From positions 1,364,001 to 1,428,000 of the forward strand of contig NC_017096.1 of NCBI RefSeq assembly GCF_000284335.1: DNA of 64,000 nt. Direction: 5' to 3'. How positions within the stretch are numbered: position 1 is the first letter of the stretch; every line of letters begins with the position of its first letter. The stretch comes from Caldisericum exile AZM16c01 (lineage in GTDB: Bacteria; Caldisericota; Caldisericia; Caldisericales; Caldisericaceae). Positions 43,356 to 52,797 of the stretch are shown here, one piece after another. A program made the translations under genes and the position numbers. A model generated the notes under the pieces. The model ran no database searches and had not been told where the DNA came from. It saw only the letters and a list, made by a program, of their open reading frames with translations.

Positions 43356-44450
43356 ATGATGGAAAATATAAAAATTTATTTTGGTATTTTTGGATATTTA
43401 TTTATAGGAGTTATACTATTTTTGATTCTTCTTGGGAAATCGTCAAAAAAGATTCCCCTAAAGAAGAGATACACAGTTAACAAATTTATTGCAATTATCC
43501 CCGCACACAACGAAGAAAATGTCATTTCAAATTCAATTCTTTCTGCAAAGAAGGCAGGCTTTCACAGAGTTATTGTTATTCTTGATAACTGCACCGATGA
43601 TACTCCTATAATTGCACAAGGACTTGGTGCTGAGACTATATTTGTAAATTTTAGGTCTAAAGGACGCTCTCTTGCGTATGCAATACCAAAGATCGTTCAA
43701 AAATATGGCGAATATTCATTCTACATGATCTTTGATGCAGATAATGTAATTGATGAAAATTACATAGAACACATAAAGCCATATGTTGAATCATACCCTG
43801 TGATTCAAACAAACTTATACAACCTTAATGTTGACGGCGTTATTCCAAGAATGTATATATTCATGGATGCAATTTATCTTAGAATTCAAAAAGCACTTAC
43901 ACTTCTTGGGCTTTCATCAATTATATCAGGTTACGGGTGGGGCGCATACGGTTGGGTTTTCAATAAGCATAAATTCGATTGCAACTCCGTCCTTGAAGAT
44001 TTCGAGTATACGGTAAAACTTCCTTTAAAGGTAACGTTTGTGGAGGATGCAACAGTATATGATGAAAAGCCAGTAGAATTTGCTCCGTCATTCAAGCAGA
44101 GACTCCGTTGGTATAGAGGATACTTCTACACAGTTTTTAAAGAAAATGGTATTGTAAAAAATCTATACACAATTCCTTTAATCGTGGGTGCTGCAACTCA
44201 CATTTTAAGTTTTCTTTTATCACTACCAGATCCACTTTATGTTTCAATTCCTGTTGTTGTATTTGCCTTGCATACGCTTATATTTTTACTTCCACTAAAT
44301 GAAAGAGAGTTAAAAGATGTAAAGTGGTACGACATATTTCTTATGTTTTTCTTCAATACGACAAACCTTGCTGCGATCTTAACTGCGATGTTTACATATA
44401 ACAAGACTGACTGGGTAAGAACACCACACGCATACAAAATAAACGTTTAG
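43356..44450 (+). CDS. family 2 glycosyltransferase, membrane-bound
   Basis: 364 aa. An N-terminal membrane helix (residues 8-26), a GT-A catalytic domain with AIIPAHNEENVIS, ILDNCTDDT, MIFDADNVID and SVLEDFEYTVKL, the QRLRWYRGY motif of processive-type GT2 enzymes, and three C-terminal helices. It likely builds an extracellular polysaccharide or glycolipid from nucleotide sugars. It stands alone between a divergent regulator unit and a convergent gene. ATG 43356 or 43359 could be the start. Confidence 0.82.
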   Translation: MMENIKIYFGIFGYLFIGVILFLILLGKSSKKIPLKKRYTVNKFIAIIPAHNEENVISNSILSAKKAGFHRVIVILDNCTDDTPIIAQGLGAETIFVNFRSKGRSLAYAIPKIVQKYGEYSFYMIFDADNVIDENYIEHIKPYVESYPVIQTNLYNLNVDGVIPRMYIFMDAIYLRIQKALTLLGLSSIISGYGWGAYGWVFNKHKFDCNSVLEDFEYTVKLPLKVTFVEDATVYDEKPVEFAPSFKQRLRWYRGYFYTVFKENGIVKNLYTIPLIVGAATHILSFLLSLPDPLYVSIPVVVFALHTLIFLLPLNERELKDVKWYDIFLMFFFNTTNLAAILTAMFTYNKTDWVRTPHAYKINV

Positions 44451-44472
44451 GCTCCACACGGGAGCCTTATTA
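44450..44472 (+). terminator. terminator of glycosyltransferase gene
   Basis: GGCTCC (44450-44455), loop ACACG, GGAGCC (44461-44466), followed by TTATTA. It begins at the stop codon. Confidence 0.6.
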
Positions 44473-44521
44473 AATTACACTTGTCTAATTTTTATACTGT
44501 TAATTGCAAATTAAATGTCTA

Positions 44522-45010
44522 TTAGAACTTATATCCGAATTTTCTCAGGATTTCTTTTCTTTCTTTTATATGTTCAACTCCCTCAAAACCTTTTGGTTTT
44601 ACGCCATCTACAACACCTAAAACAGCTCTTCCAAGATCTGTTTCCGCAACGATTACTTGCATTGGGTTTGCAGAGGCGGCGTAGATGTTACAAACCTCTT
44701 GCACACTTTTTATTGCATTGAGGACGTTTATTGGGAATGCCCCTTTAATGAAAATAATAAAGAAATGTCCTGCACCAACTTCATACGCATTTTTCTTTGC
44801 AAGTTCAACAAGTTCAGGATCGTTTCCGGCAAAACGCACAAGTGCAACACCTGAGGCTTCGTTAAAGGCAAGGCCAAATTTTACGCCTGGCACACTTCCT
44901 GCAATGACTTCGCTTAAATCTTCCACAGTTTTAATAAAGTGCGATTGTCCAAGGATGCAATTCATATCTTCGGGCTTTTCTATTGGTATCACTTTAATTT
45001 CAAAATTCAT
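44522..45010 (-). CDS. adenosine-specific kinase family protein (PF04008)
   Basis: 162 aa and full length. [76 protein letters not shown] and [12 protein letters not shown] match the small archaeal/thermophile 'adenosine-specific kinase' family nearly end to end. Structural work assigned adenosine binding to a member, but the reaction is not firmly established. It is divergent from the DcuC-type carrier across a 66-bp region, with AAAGGAGG before ATG. Confidence 0.85.
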   Translation of the reverse strand: MNFEIKVIPIEKPEDMNCILGQSHFIKTVEDLSEVIAGSVPGVKFGLAFNEASGVALVRFAGNDPELVELAKKNAYEVGAGHFFIIFIKGAFPINVLNAIKSVQEVCNIYAASANPMQVIVAETDLGRAVLGVVDGVKPKGFEGVEHIKERKEILRKFGYKF

Positions 45011-45037
45011 CTTCAGTACCTCCTTTCACCTTTTTAA

Positions 45038-45045
45038 ATTATAAT
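45038..45045. promoter_or_regulatory. overlapping bidirectional -10 element
   Basis: ATTATAAT contains TATAAT on both strands: plus 45040-45045, minus 45043-45038. It serves the divergent genes at 45077 (+) and 45010 (-), each with its own ribosome site just downstream. Confidence 0.55.
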
Positions 45046-45076
45046 GTGAAAAGAAGATTTATAAAAGGAGGTAGCC

Positions 45077-46474
45077 TTGGAAGAAAGGACTTTTAAAATC
45101 AGTAAAAAAGCATTCTTAAATACACTTATTATTCTTTTTATCCTAATGGTTGTTGCACTAATTCTAACCTATGTAATCCCATCTGGCTCCTACAAAAGAG
45201 TTATTTCAAATGGCATTGAAACAATCGACCCAAATTCATTTACATTTGTTCCTAAGGAATACTATCCCATTCATAGGCTTTTTACGGCACCTATTGAAGT
45301 GCTCATTTCAAAAGATGCACCACTTGTTATTACGATAATGCTTTTTATCCTTTTTGTTTCGGGAAGCTTTTCGATACTTTCAAAAGCAAATATCGTTAAA
45401 GCAATAATCTTATCAATTACTAAAAGATTTGAGAAAAGAAAATACCTACTCATTGCAATTGTCATTTTCATTTTTATGTCGCTTGGCGCAATTCTTGGGC
45501 TATTTGAAGAGACGATACCATTGGTGCCTCTTGTTGTTTCACTTGCGATATCTATGGGCTTTGATGAACTTACTGGGCTTGGAATGAGTTTGCTTGCAGT
45601 AGGTTTTGGTTTTAGCGCTGCAATTTCAAATCCATTTAGCATTGGTGTTGCACAAAAAATTGCAGGACTTCCGTTATTCTCAGGAGCATATTTAAGGATT
45701 GTGTTTTTCATTATAACGTATATAACAACTACACTTTTTATTATTACCCACGCAAGAGCAGTTGAAAAGGAGAATAAATCAACAAATCTAAAAGAATACA
45801 TCGCAAATCCGAAGGAGGCTCGTGCAATTGGCTTTTTTGTTTTTTCGCTTATTCTTATGCTTTTTGTTGTTATATTCACTCCATTTAACGCAACGTTATC
45901 CACATTTTCTCTTCCCTTAATAACCCTCATATTCTTAATTGCTGGTTTTGGTTCAGGCATAATTGCAGGGCTAAGCTTCAAAGAGACCTTCAAAACATTT
46001 CTTGAAGGGATTTTAAATGTGGCACCATCAATCATTTTAATCCTTATGGCTGTAAGCGTTAAGCATATCATTGAACAGGGAAATGTTATTGATACGATCC
46101 TCCATTTCGCCCAAGCATACATTTTGAAAACAAACCAATACTTAGGAGGATTTCTTATGTATGTTACAACCCTATTTTTAAATTTCTTTATTGGCTCTGC
46201 TTCTGCGAAGGCATTTCTTGTTATGCCTATACTTGCCCCACTTTCGGACCTTGTGGGCCTCACAAGGCAAGTTGCTGTAACTTCCTATTGCTTTGGAGAT
46301 GGATTTTCAAACCTTCTTTATCCTACAAATGCAGTATTAATTATTGGTTTAAGCCTTGTAGACATGCCATATCCAAAGTGGATAAAATGGACCATAAAGA
46401 TACAGGCGATAATATTTGTAATTTCGATTCTCTTTCTCATGTTTGCAATTAAAATCCATTATGGTCCGTTTTAG
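45077..46474 (+). CDS. DcuC/YfcC family carrier
   Basis: 465-aa membrane protein of the C4-dicarboxylate anaerobic carrier/YfcC family. The N-terminal helix is followed by VIPSGSYKRV, an intramembrane GLFEETIPLVPLVVSLA, VGFGFSAAISNPFSIGVAQ and a late FIGSASAKAFLVMPILAPL with CFGDGFSNLLYPT. Members move dicarboxylates or amino acids by exchange. The peptidase-like gene 21 nt downstream suggests an amino acid or peptide substrate (inference). It starts with TTG, supported by AAAAGGAGG at 45063-45070. Confidence 0.85.
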   Translation: MEERTFKISKKAFLNTLIILFILMVVALILTYVIPSGSYKRVISNGIETIDPNSFTFVPKEYYPIHRLFTAPIEVLISKDAPLVITIMLFILFVSGSFSILSKANIVKAIILSITKRFEKRKYLLIAIVIFIFMSLGAILGLFEETIPLVPLVVSLAISMGFDELTGLGMSLLAVGFGFSAAISNPFSIGVAQKIAGLPLFSGAYLRIVFFIITYITTTLFIITHARAVEKENKSTNLKEYIANPKEARAIGFFVFSLILMLFVVIFTPFNATLSTFSLPLITLIFLIAGFGSGIIAGLSFKETFKTFLEGILNVAPSIILILMAVSVKHIIEQGNVIDTILHFAQAYILKTNQYLGGFLMYVTTLFLNFFIGSASAKAFLVMPILAPLSDLVGLTRQVAVTSYCFGDGFSNLLYPTNAVLIIGLSLVDMPYPKWIKWTIKIQAIIFVISILFLMFAIKIHYGPF

Positions 46475-46495
46475 TTAAACCCTTAGGAGGCACAG

Positions 46496-47605
46496 ATGAA
46501 AGAAAAAGTACTTATTGATTACGAAAGCGCCCAAAAACGATTTAGAGAACACGTTGAAACAATGAAACAAAAATTTTCAGATGTATTCTTCGAGTCAATT
46601 GTAATTGATACGGAAGACAATTTATATATTGACGTAGTAAAAATATCCAAGGATAAACCCAACACTTTAGTTTTTACCATTGGAGAGCACGGTGTTGAAG
46701 GAATTTTTGGCTCATACATAATGGAAGTATTTATCGAGGAAATTCTTCCAATACTTAACCTTAAAGATACTTCAGTAATACTTGTTCACCCAATAAATCC
46801 CTACGGAATGAAATACCTCGAAAGGACAAATAAGAACAATGTTGACCTCAACAGGAATTTTCTCAACTCATGGGACAACATCTTTAGAAATGATGCGTAT
46901 TTGGCTTTGAAGGATTTTTTTGAAAGAAGCGAAGGCGTTCAAAGTCTATCAATTGAAAGAATTAGATACTATAAAGATGTATTAAAGATTCTTTTAAAAG
47001 GCTTGGCAAAGCAGGTAAAAAATGCGCTTCTTGTGGGACAATACGAAAGTCCCAAAGGCCTATACTACGGAGGACGAGGCTACGAAAAGGAGACGATATT
47101 CATGATGAGACTTTTTGAAGAAGCATTAAAATCTTCAAAACATGTTGTTCACATTGATATTCATACAGGCTACGGACCAAAAGACACAATGTCAGTTGTT
47201 AATTCCAATTTATTTGAAGAAGACTCAAAAACATTTGAAAGAGAAATCGATTATTCGCCTGTTGTAAAAAGCGAAAATAACGAGTTTTATGCAATGAGTG
47301 GTGATATGATAAACTACCTTTACACATTAAAAAATGAAAAATATAAGGAGACAAAACTTTACTCTGCAAGTTTTGAATTTGGAATCCTTGGCAATTCAAC
47401 ATTGAACGAAGCAGAAGCCCTTTTTCGGGCGGTGGTCAACAATAGATTGAGATTCTATGGAAGTAAAAACGAGAAAATTAGGAAATCAGTGAAAAAATTG
47501 TACTTGGAGGCTTTTTGCCCAACAAGTGAGATATCAGTACAAAAAATGCAAACACAATTCAAAAAAGCAATTTTTGGAATATTCAAAAGAGAAGGACTTA
47601 TTTAA
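46496..47605 (+). CDS. DUF2817/M14-like zinc carboxypeptidase
   Basis: 369 aa. Zinc-site motifs of the M14 fold are visible: GEHGVEG (His and Glu ligands), an NPYGMKYLERTNKNNVDLNR stretch and IDIHTGYG (His ligand). It lacks a signal peptide, so it works in the cytosol, probably trimming peptides or amidated amino acids. It follows the DcuC/YfcC carrier with AGGAGG before ATG and is likely co-transcribed. Confidence 0.8.
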   Translation: MKEKVLIDYESAQKRFREHVETMKQKFSDVFFESIVIDTEDNLYIDVVKISKDKPNTLVFTIGEHGVEGIFGSYIMEVFIEEILPILNLKDTSVILVHPINPYGMKYLERTNKNNVDLNRNFLNSWDNIFRNDAYLALKDFFERSEGVQSLSIERIRYYKDVLKILLKGLAKQVKNALLVGQYESPKGLYYGGRGYEKETIFMMRLFEEALKSSKHVVHIDIHTGYGPKDTMSVVNSNLFEEDSKTFEREIDYSPVVKSENNEFYAMSGDMINYLYTLKNEKYKETKLYSASFEFGILGNSTLNEAEALFRAVVNNRLRFYGSKNEKIRKSVKKLYLEAFCPTSEISVQKMQTQFKKAIFGIFKREGLI

Positions 47606-47638
47606 AACAAAGTACGAAATTTTTAAAAATCATTCAGC

Positions 47639-47666
47639 TTGACAAATAAAATTTTAGGTATATAAT
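47639..47666 (+). promoter_or_regulatory. promoter of regulator/radical SAM operon
   Basis: TTGACA (47639-47644), a 16-bp spacer and TATAAT (47661-47666), the best consensus match in the window. It leaves a leader of about 50 nt before ATG 47722. Confidence 0.75.
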
Positions 47667-47721
47667 ATAGCAAGAAAAACCAAAAAATTGTTGCAGATTA
47701 AAGTTAAGAAGAGGGATTAAA

Positions 47722-48417
47722 ATGATAAGCGCAAAAATTACAAGGAGACAATTGCAGTTCCTTGAAGCAGTTGTAAAATTATACAAAGAAACGGGACTTC
47801 CTGTTTCATACAAGGATATTGCTTCCAGATTAGGTGTAAGTAGATGGACGTCCTACGATATTTTGCAGGAACTATATAAGAAGGGTTTTCTTTCAGTTAA
47901 GTATCGCCCAGTTGGTGGGCCTGGAAGATCAGAAATTCTCTATGAGCCAACAGAAGATGCAATAGAAAGGGTAGAAAGTGCAAACCTTTTTGCACCTATC
48001 ACTACAATGGGAAAGTGGTTTGTAGAAATACAAAAAAAGATTGAAAAACTAAGTGTGGATTCGGCAATAAACTTCGTATATGACCACATAAAAAATGAGC
48101 AAAACTCACTTATTGTTTTGCTTTATACACTCGCCTTAACAATAATTCTTACAAAGGTATTTAATGTTGAATTGAGAGAAATGGTAAATTTGAAGGCAAT
48201 CTTCAATTCAAATACCTATGCGCCTGCTGTCCTTATGTTCTTTGTTGAATCAATTTATGGAATCCTTGAAAAAAATAAAGATTCAGAAAAAATAAAACTT
48301 GATTTAAGCGAATTTAATAAATTAGAGGAAATCGTTAGAAAATTTAGAGATAGTTCATCTCAAGTTTCACCTTCCTTTCAAGATAGGATTTTAAAGCTTT
48401 TAAGTGCATTAATATAG
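47722..48417 (+). CDS. winged-helix transcriptional regulator
   Basis: 231 aa. An N-terminal wHTH (RQLQFLEAVVKLYKETGLPV, then SYKDIASRLGVSRWTSYDIL and GGPGRSEILYEPTEDAI) occupies about residues 5-85. The rest is helical without a recognised ligand domain. It is the first gene of an operon with a radical SAM enzyme and a flippase-like membrane protein and probably regulates it. I cannot place it in a named family with confidence. Confidence 0.72.
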   Translation: MISAKITRRQLQFLEAVVKLYKETGLPVSYKDIASRLGVSRWTSYDILQELYKKGFLSVKYRPVGGPGRSEILYEPTEDAIERVESANLFAPITTMGKWFVEIQKKIEKLSVDSAINFVYDHIKNEQNSLIVLLYTLALTIILTKVFNVELREMVNLKAIFNSNTYAPAVLMFFVESIYGILEKNKDSEKIKLDLSEFNKLEEIVRKFRDSSSQVSPSFQDRILKLLSALI

Positions 48418-48433
48418 AGGAGGTGAAAATTTT

Positions 48434-49897
48434 ATGGGTGCAGGGCAAACAATTAAGAAAGTTGCCCTCACGAAAACTGTTGAATGGGCAATTGGGTATC
48501 TCGAAAAGGACCCGGAGAGGAACCTAAAGAAAGTCGTAGATGTCCTTTACAATGCTTCGAACACATTCAACCTTCCACCTGTTTTTAAGGACCAACTAAA
48601 AGGAGTTAAAAATCTTGTTGATAATAAAAGACCTGGTGCGCAGCTTGTCATAAATCTACTTAAAGATACAAACCCCAATATTGCAAAGAAGCTCGCAGTT
48701 AACTTTATTGTGAATGCAGCATGGTGGGGTGTACCAATACAAAGAGAGATAACAAAGAAAGATGGTTTTAATGTCCCCTGGTTTATGCTTGTTGATCCAA
48801 CAGAAAAGTGTAACTATAACTGTATTGGTTGTTGGGCTGGATCTTATGATAGAGCACATGAATTATCTTTTGAAAGATTTGATAGATTAATGGAAGAAGC
48901 AAAAGAACTTGGTATTTACTTCATTGTTGTATCGGGCGGTGAGCCAACAATATACCCACATCTTCTTGACATCTTCAAAAAGCATAACGACATGGCATTC
49001 ATGTTCTATACAAATGGTTCGCTTATAAGCGAAAAGTATGCAGAGCGTCTTGCAGAAGTTGGCAATGCAGTGCCATGTATAAGTGTTGAAGGCTTTAAAG
49101 AAAAGACTGATTGGAGAAGAGGACCTGGTGCCTGGGATAGGGTTGTAAAGGCAATGGATAATCTAAAAAAGGCAGGAGTCCCATTTGGATACTCTGTAAC
49201 TGAAACAAGCAAAAATATTGAAGAAGTTCTTTCAGATGAATTTGTTGACTTCATGATTGATAAAGGTGCAAAGATTGCATGGTACTTCCAATACATACCA
49301 ACAGGAAAAGACCCTGATATAACTCTCATGCTTACACCTGAACAAAGGCTTTACTCATATAGAAGAATTCATGAGATTAGGGCAAATAAGCCTCTCTTTG
49401 CTGCAGACTTCTGGAATGATGGCCCTTATACAGGAGGATGCCTTGCAGGTGGAAGAAGATATCTTCACATTACAGCAGATGGTGGTATCGAGCCATGCGC
49501 ATTCATACACCTTGCCCAGGGAAACATCAATGAGATAAGTTTAAAGGAAGCACTCCAACTTCCATTCTTTAAAGAAATCCAGAAACTTCAACCTTATTCT
49601 GACAATTTATTACGCCCTTGTATGATTGTTGATAATCCTGATGTATTTAGAAAGATAGGGTCACTTCCTGGTGTTCGCTCAACAGATGGCACATTAGAGA
49701 ATATGTATAAAGAAGTTGGAAAACATCTTGATGAACTTTCAAAGAAATGGGAAGAAATTTCTCGTCCTGTCTTTGAAAGAGATTATCCTGAGGTTGCAAG
49801 AAAAACAAAAGAGTACAAGAAGAAAAAAGAAGAAATTCTTACAAAAGCAAACGGAAACATAGAACAATTCTACGTTTCAGATGAGATAGAAAAGTAA
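48434..49897 (+). CDS. radical SAM/SPASM-type enzyme of unknown substrate
   Basis: 487 aa. The ~120-residue N-terminal domain contains a hydrophobic AAWWGVP segment. The SAM cluster motif CNYNCIGC has Cys126, 130 and 133, with GGEPTIYP after it, and CLAGGRRYLHITADGGIEPC as a second cysteine pair near residue 345. Homologues of this architecture are common in Clostridia and thermophiles. The next gene is a lipid-flippase-like membrane protein 1 nt away, so a membrane lipid or membrane-linked substrate is plausible (inference). AGGAGGTG precedes ATG. Confidence 0.8.
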   Translation: MGAGQTIKKVALTKTVEWAIGYLEKDPERNLKKVVDVLYNASNTFNLPPVFKDQLKGVKNLVDNKRPGAQLVINLLKDTNPNIAKKLAVNFIVNAAWWGVPIQREITKKDGFNVPWFMLVDPTEKCNYNCIGCWAGSYDRAHELSFERFDRLMEEAKELGIYFIVVSGGEPTIYPHLLDIFKKHNDMAFMFYTNGSLISEKYAERLAEVGNAVPCISVEGFKEKTDWRRGPGAWDRVVKAMDNLKKAGVPFGYSVTETSKNIEEVLSDEFVDFMIDKGAKIAWYFQYIPTGKDPDITLMLTPEQRLYSYRRIHEIRANKPLFAADFWNDGPYTGGCLAGGRRYLHITADGGIEPCAFIHLAQGNINEISLKEALQLPFFKEIQKLQPYSDNLLRPCMIVDNPDVFRKIGSLPGVRSTDGTLENMYKEVGKHLDELSKKWEEISRPVFERDYPEVARKTKEYKKKKEEILTKANGNIEQFYVSDEIEK

Positions 49898-49898
49898 G

Positions 49899-50903
49899 AT
49901 GGAAGGAAGGGGCACAAGAAGTATAGAAAAAACATTGAGACGGGTGCTCCTTCTTTCCATTATAACATTTGGAGTTCTAATATATCTAATATTTCGAAAT
50001 ATTTCCCTAAAGGAACTCGTTAATTCATTAAAGCCTGCATGGTTTTTGCTACTTTTTATGAATACAGGTGTTGTTGTCCTCATGAATGGCGTTAAATTTA
50101 AGGCACTTGTAAAATCACTTAAAAGCGATATCTCTTATATTGATTCCTTGAAAATCGTCCTCTCATCAGTTTTTGCCTCCAATATCACGCCTTATTATTC
50201 TGGTGGTATTGCAACACAGATGTACCTACTAAAAAAGATAAAAAACGATTTCAATGCCTCAACGCTTGTATCGATTTCATACACAATTCTTACAGTTATT
50301 GTATCTCTCATTTTTGCGATTATTTTCTTTATACTTCCGCACCCGTTTTTAAAAGGTATTAGAGGAAGCTTCCTAATAAGTGTAATTGCTCTTGCATTTG
50401 CGCTTTCGGGACTTGCACTATTTTTTATGGCAAACCCAGAAAAAACAAAAAACTTTATAAAATTCATTATAAGAAAATTTAACCTAAAATTCGACGAGAT
50501 ACAAATTTTGCTTGAGGTAGATGCGTTTTCAGAAGGTCTCAAATTCATGCTTAAAAATCCTTTAAACTTAATGAAACTCGTCCTTATAAGTTTCATAAGT
50601 CAACTTCTCTATGAAATGATTGGGCTAACAAGCCTTAAAGCAATAGGCATTAACTTTGATTTTTACGAAGCATTCCTAACTCAAATTGCTTCAAACTTCA
50701 TTGCAACAGTTGGAATAACACCAGGTGGTATGGGCATTGTTGAGGGAAGTTATCTTTTACTTTTTGTTCCAATTTCACATCATTTTGCACCACTTCAAAC
50801 GTTTCTATTCAGGATGTTTTCATACTATATACCATCTCTTATTGGTGCCTTTGTCTTTTATAGAACTTTAGGCACTTTTGATAGTGAAGTATTATACAAA
50901 TAA
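49899..50903 (+). CDS. LPG_synthase_TM/flippase-like membrane protein (UPF0104)
   Basis: 334-aa protein with about eight hydrophobic helices and the family's TPGGMGIVEGSYLLLF segment near residue 270. This matches the lysylphosphatidylglycerol synthase transmembrane region without its soluble aminoacyl-transferase domain. Such proteins are thought to move lipids or lipid-linked molecules across the membrane. It starts 1 nt after the radical SAM gene, using GGAAGGAAG-type sequence, so the two are co-translated. Confidence 0.82.
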   Translation: MEGRGTRSIEKTLRRVLLLSIITFGVLIYLIFRNISLKELVNSLKPAWFLLLFMNTGVVVLMNGVKFKALVKSLKSDISYIDSLKIVLSSVFASNITPYYSGGIATQMYLLKKIKNDFNASTLVSISYTILTVIVSLIFAIIFFILPHPFLKGIRGSFLISVIALAFALSGLALFFMANPEKTKNFIKFIIRKFNLKFDEIQILLEVDAFSEGLKFMLKNPLNLMKLVLISFISQLLYEMIGLTSLKAIGINFDFYEAFLTQIASNFIATVGITPGGMGIVEGSYLLLFVPISHHFAPLQTFLFRMFSYYIPSLIGAFVFYRTLGTFDSEVLYK

Positions 50904-50928
50904 AATTTGTTTAAAAATTATTTTTTGA

Positions 50929-50934
50929 TATAAT
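50929..50934 (+). promoter_or_regulatory. -10 box of gdhA
   Basis: TATAAT 55 nt before ATG 50989, with a weak TTGTTT around 50908-50913. The leader includes a small CCGGAAAAATCCGG inverted repeat at 50945-50958. Confidence 0.5.
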
Positions 50935-50985
50935 AAATCGGAAACCGGAAAAATCCGGGAAAAGGCATAAATGAGAAGGAGGTAA

Positions 50986-52347
<1,362 letters not shown>

Positions 52348-52370
52348 GGTTAACTTAGATATTTATCAAA

Positions 52371-52402
52371 GCCCCGCTTGCGCGGGGCATTACTCTTTTT
52401 TA
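52371..52402. terminator. terminator shared by gdhA and feo operon
   Basis: GCCCCGC (52371-52377), loop TTGC, GCGGGGC (52382-52388), then a T-rich tail to 52402 on the plus strand. Read from the minus strand the tail is TTTGAT, weaker, so it serves gdhA best and the convergent feo operon less well. Confidence 0.75.
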
Positions 52403-52416
52403 TTTCAAGACATCTT

Positions 52417-52797
52417 TTATTTCTCTTCCAAGTTTTTTAAGAACTCTTTTAACTTTTCGATGGTATCTTGAGAGACAGAATGCTCAATAAGGCAAGCCTC
52501 TTTAAAAGCAGTATCATCGTCAACTTTAAGATAATCTTTGAGAAACTCATAGAGGGCTTTGTGCTTTTGCCAAACATTTCTGCCAACGTTTTCTCCAATT
52601 TCTGTGAGTTTTATTTCTCCGTAAGGCGTGTGTTCGATAAGGCCACTTTCCTGCATTTTTTTAATGATTTCTGTTACAGATGGAAGTTTTACATTTAATA
52701 AATCGGCTATATCTTTAACACGTACGTAACCTTTTTGCTCACGGACAACAAAAATTGCTTCAAGGTAATCTTCTATACTTTTTGTGTATTGCATCAC
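52417..52797 (-). CDS. DtxR/MntR family metal-dependent regulator
   Basis: 126 aa. An N-terminal winged helix (SIEDYLEAIFVVREQKGYVR, then VKDIADLLNVKLPSVTEII) and a dimerisation/metal domain with EACLIEHSVSQDTIEKL. There is no SH3-like third domain. It is the last gene of feoA-feoB-regulator, joined by ATGA, so it probably senses Fe(II) or Mn(II) and represses the operon through the palindrome at 55003. Confidence 0.87.
   Translation of the reverse strand: MMQYTKSIEDYLEAIFVVREQKGYVRVKDIADLLNVKLPSVTEIIKKMQESGLIEHTPYGEIKLTEIGENVGRNVWQKHKALYEFLKDYLKVDDDTAFKEACLIEHSVSQDTIEKLKEFLKNLEEK

Noticed and set aside
45271-46263. 330-codon open frame on the minus strand
   Set aside because: It lies fully antisense to the DcuC/YfcC carrier, whose motifs are clear. 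Its product is basic with no recognisable domain, as expected for a shadow of hydrophobic codons.
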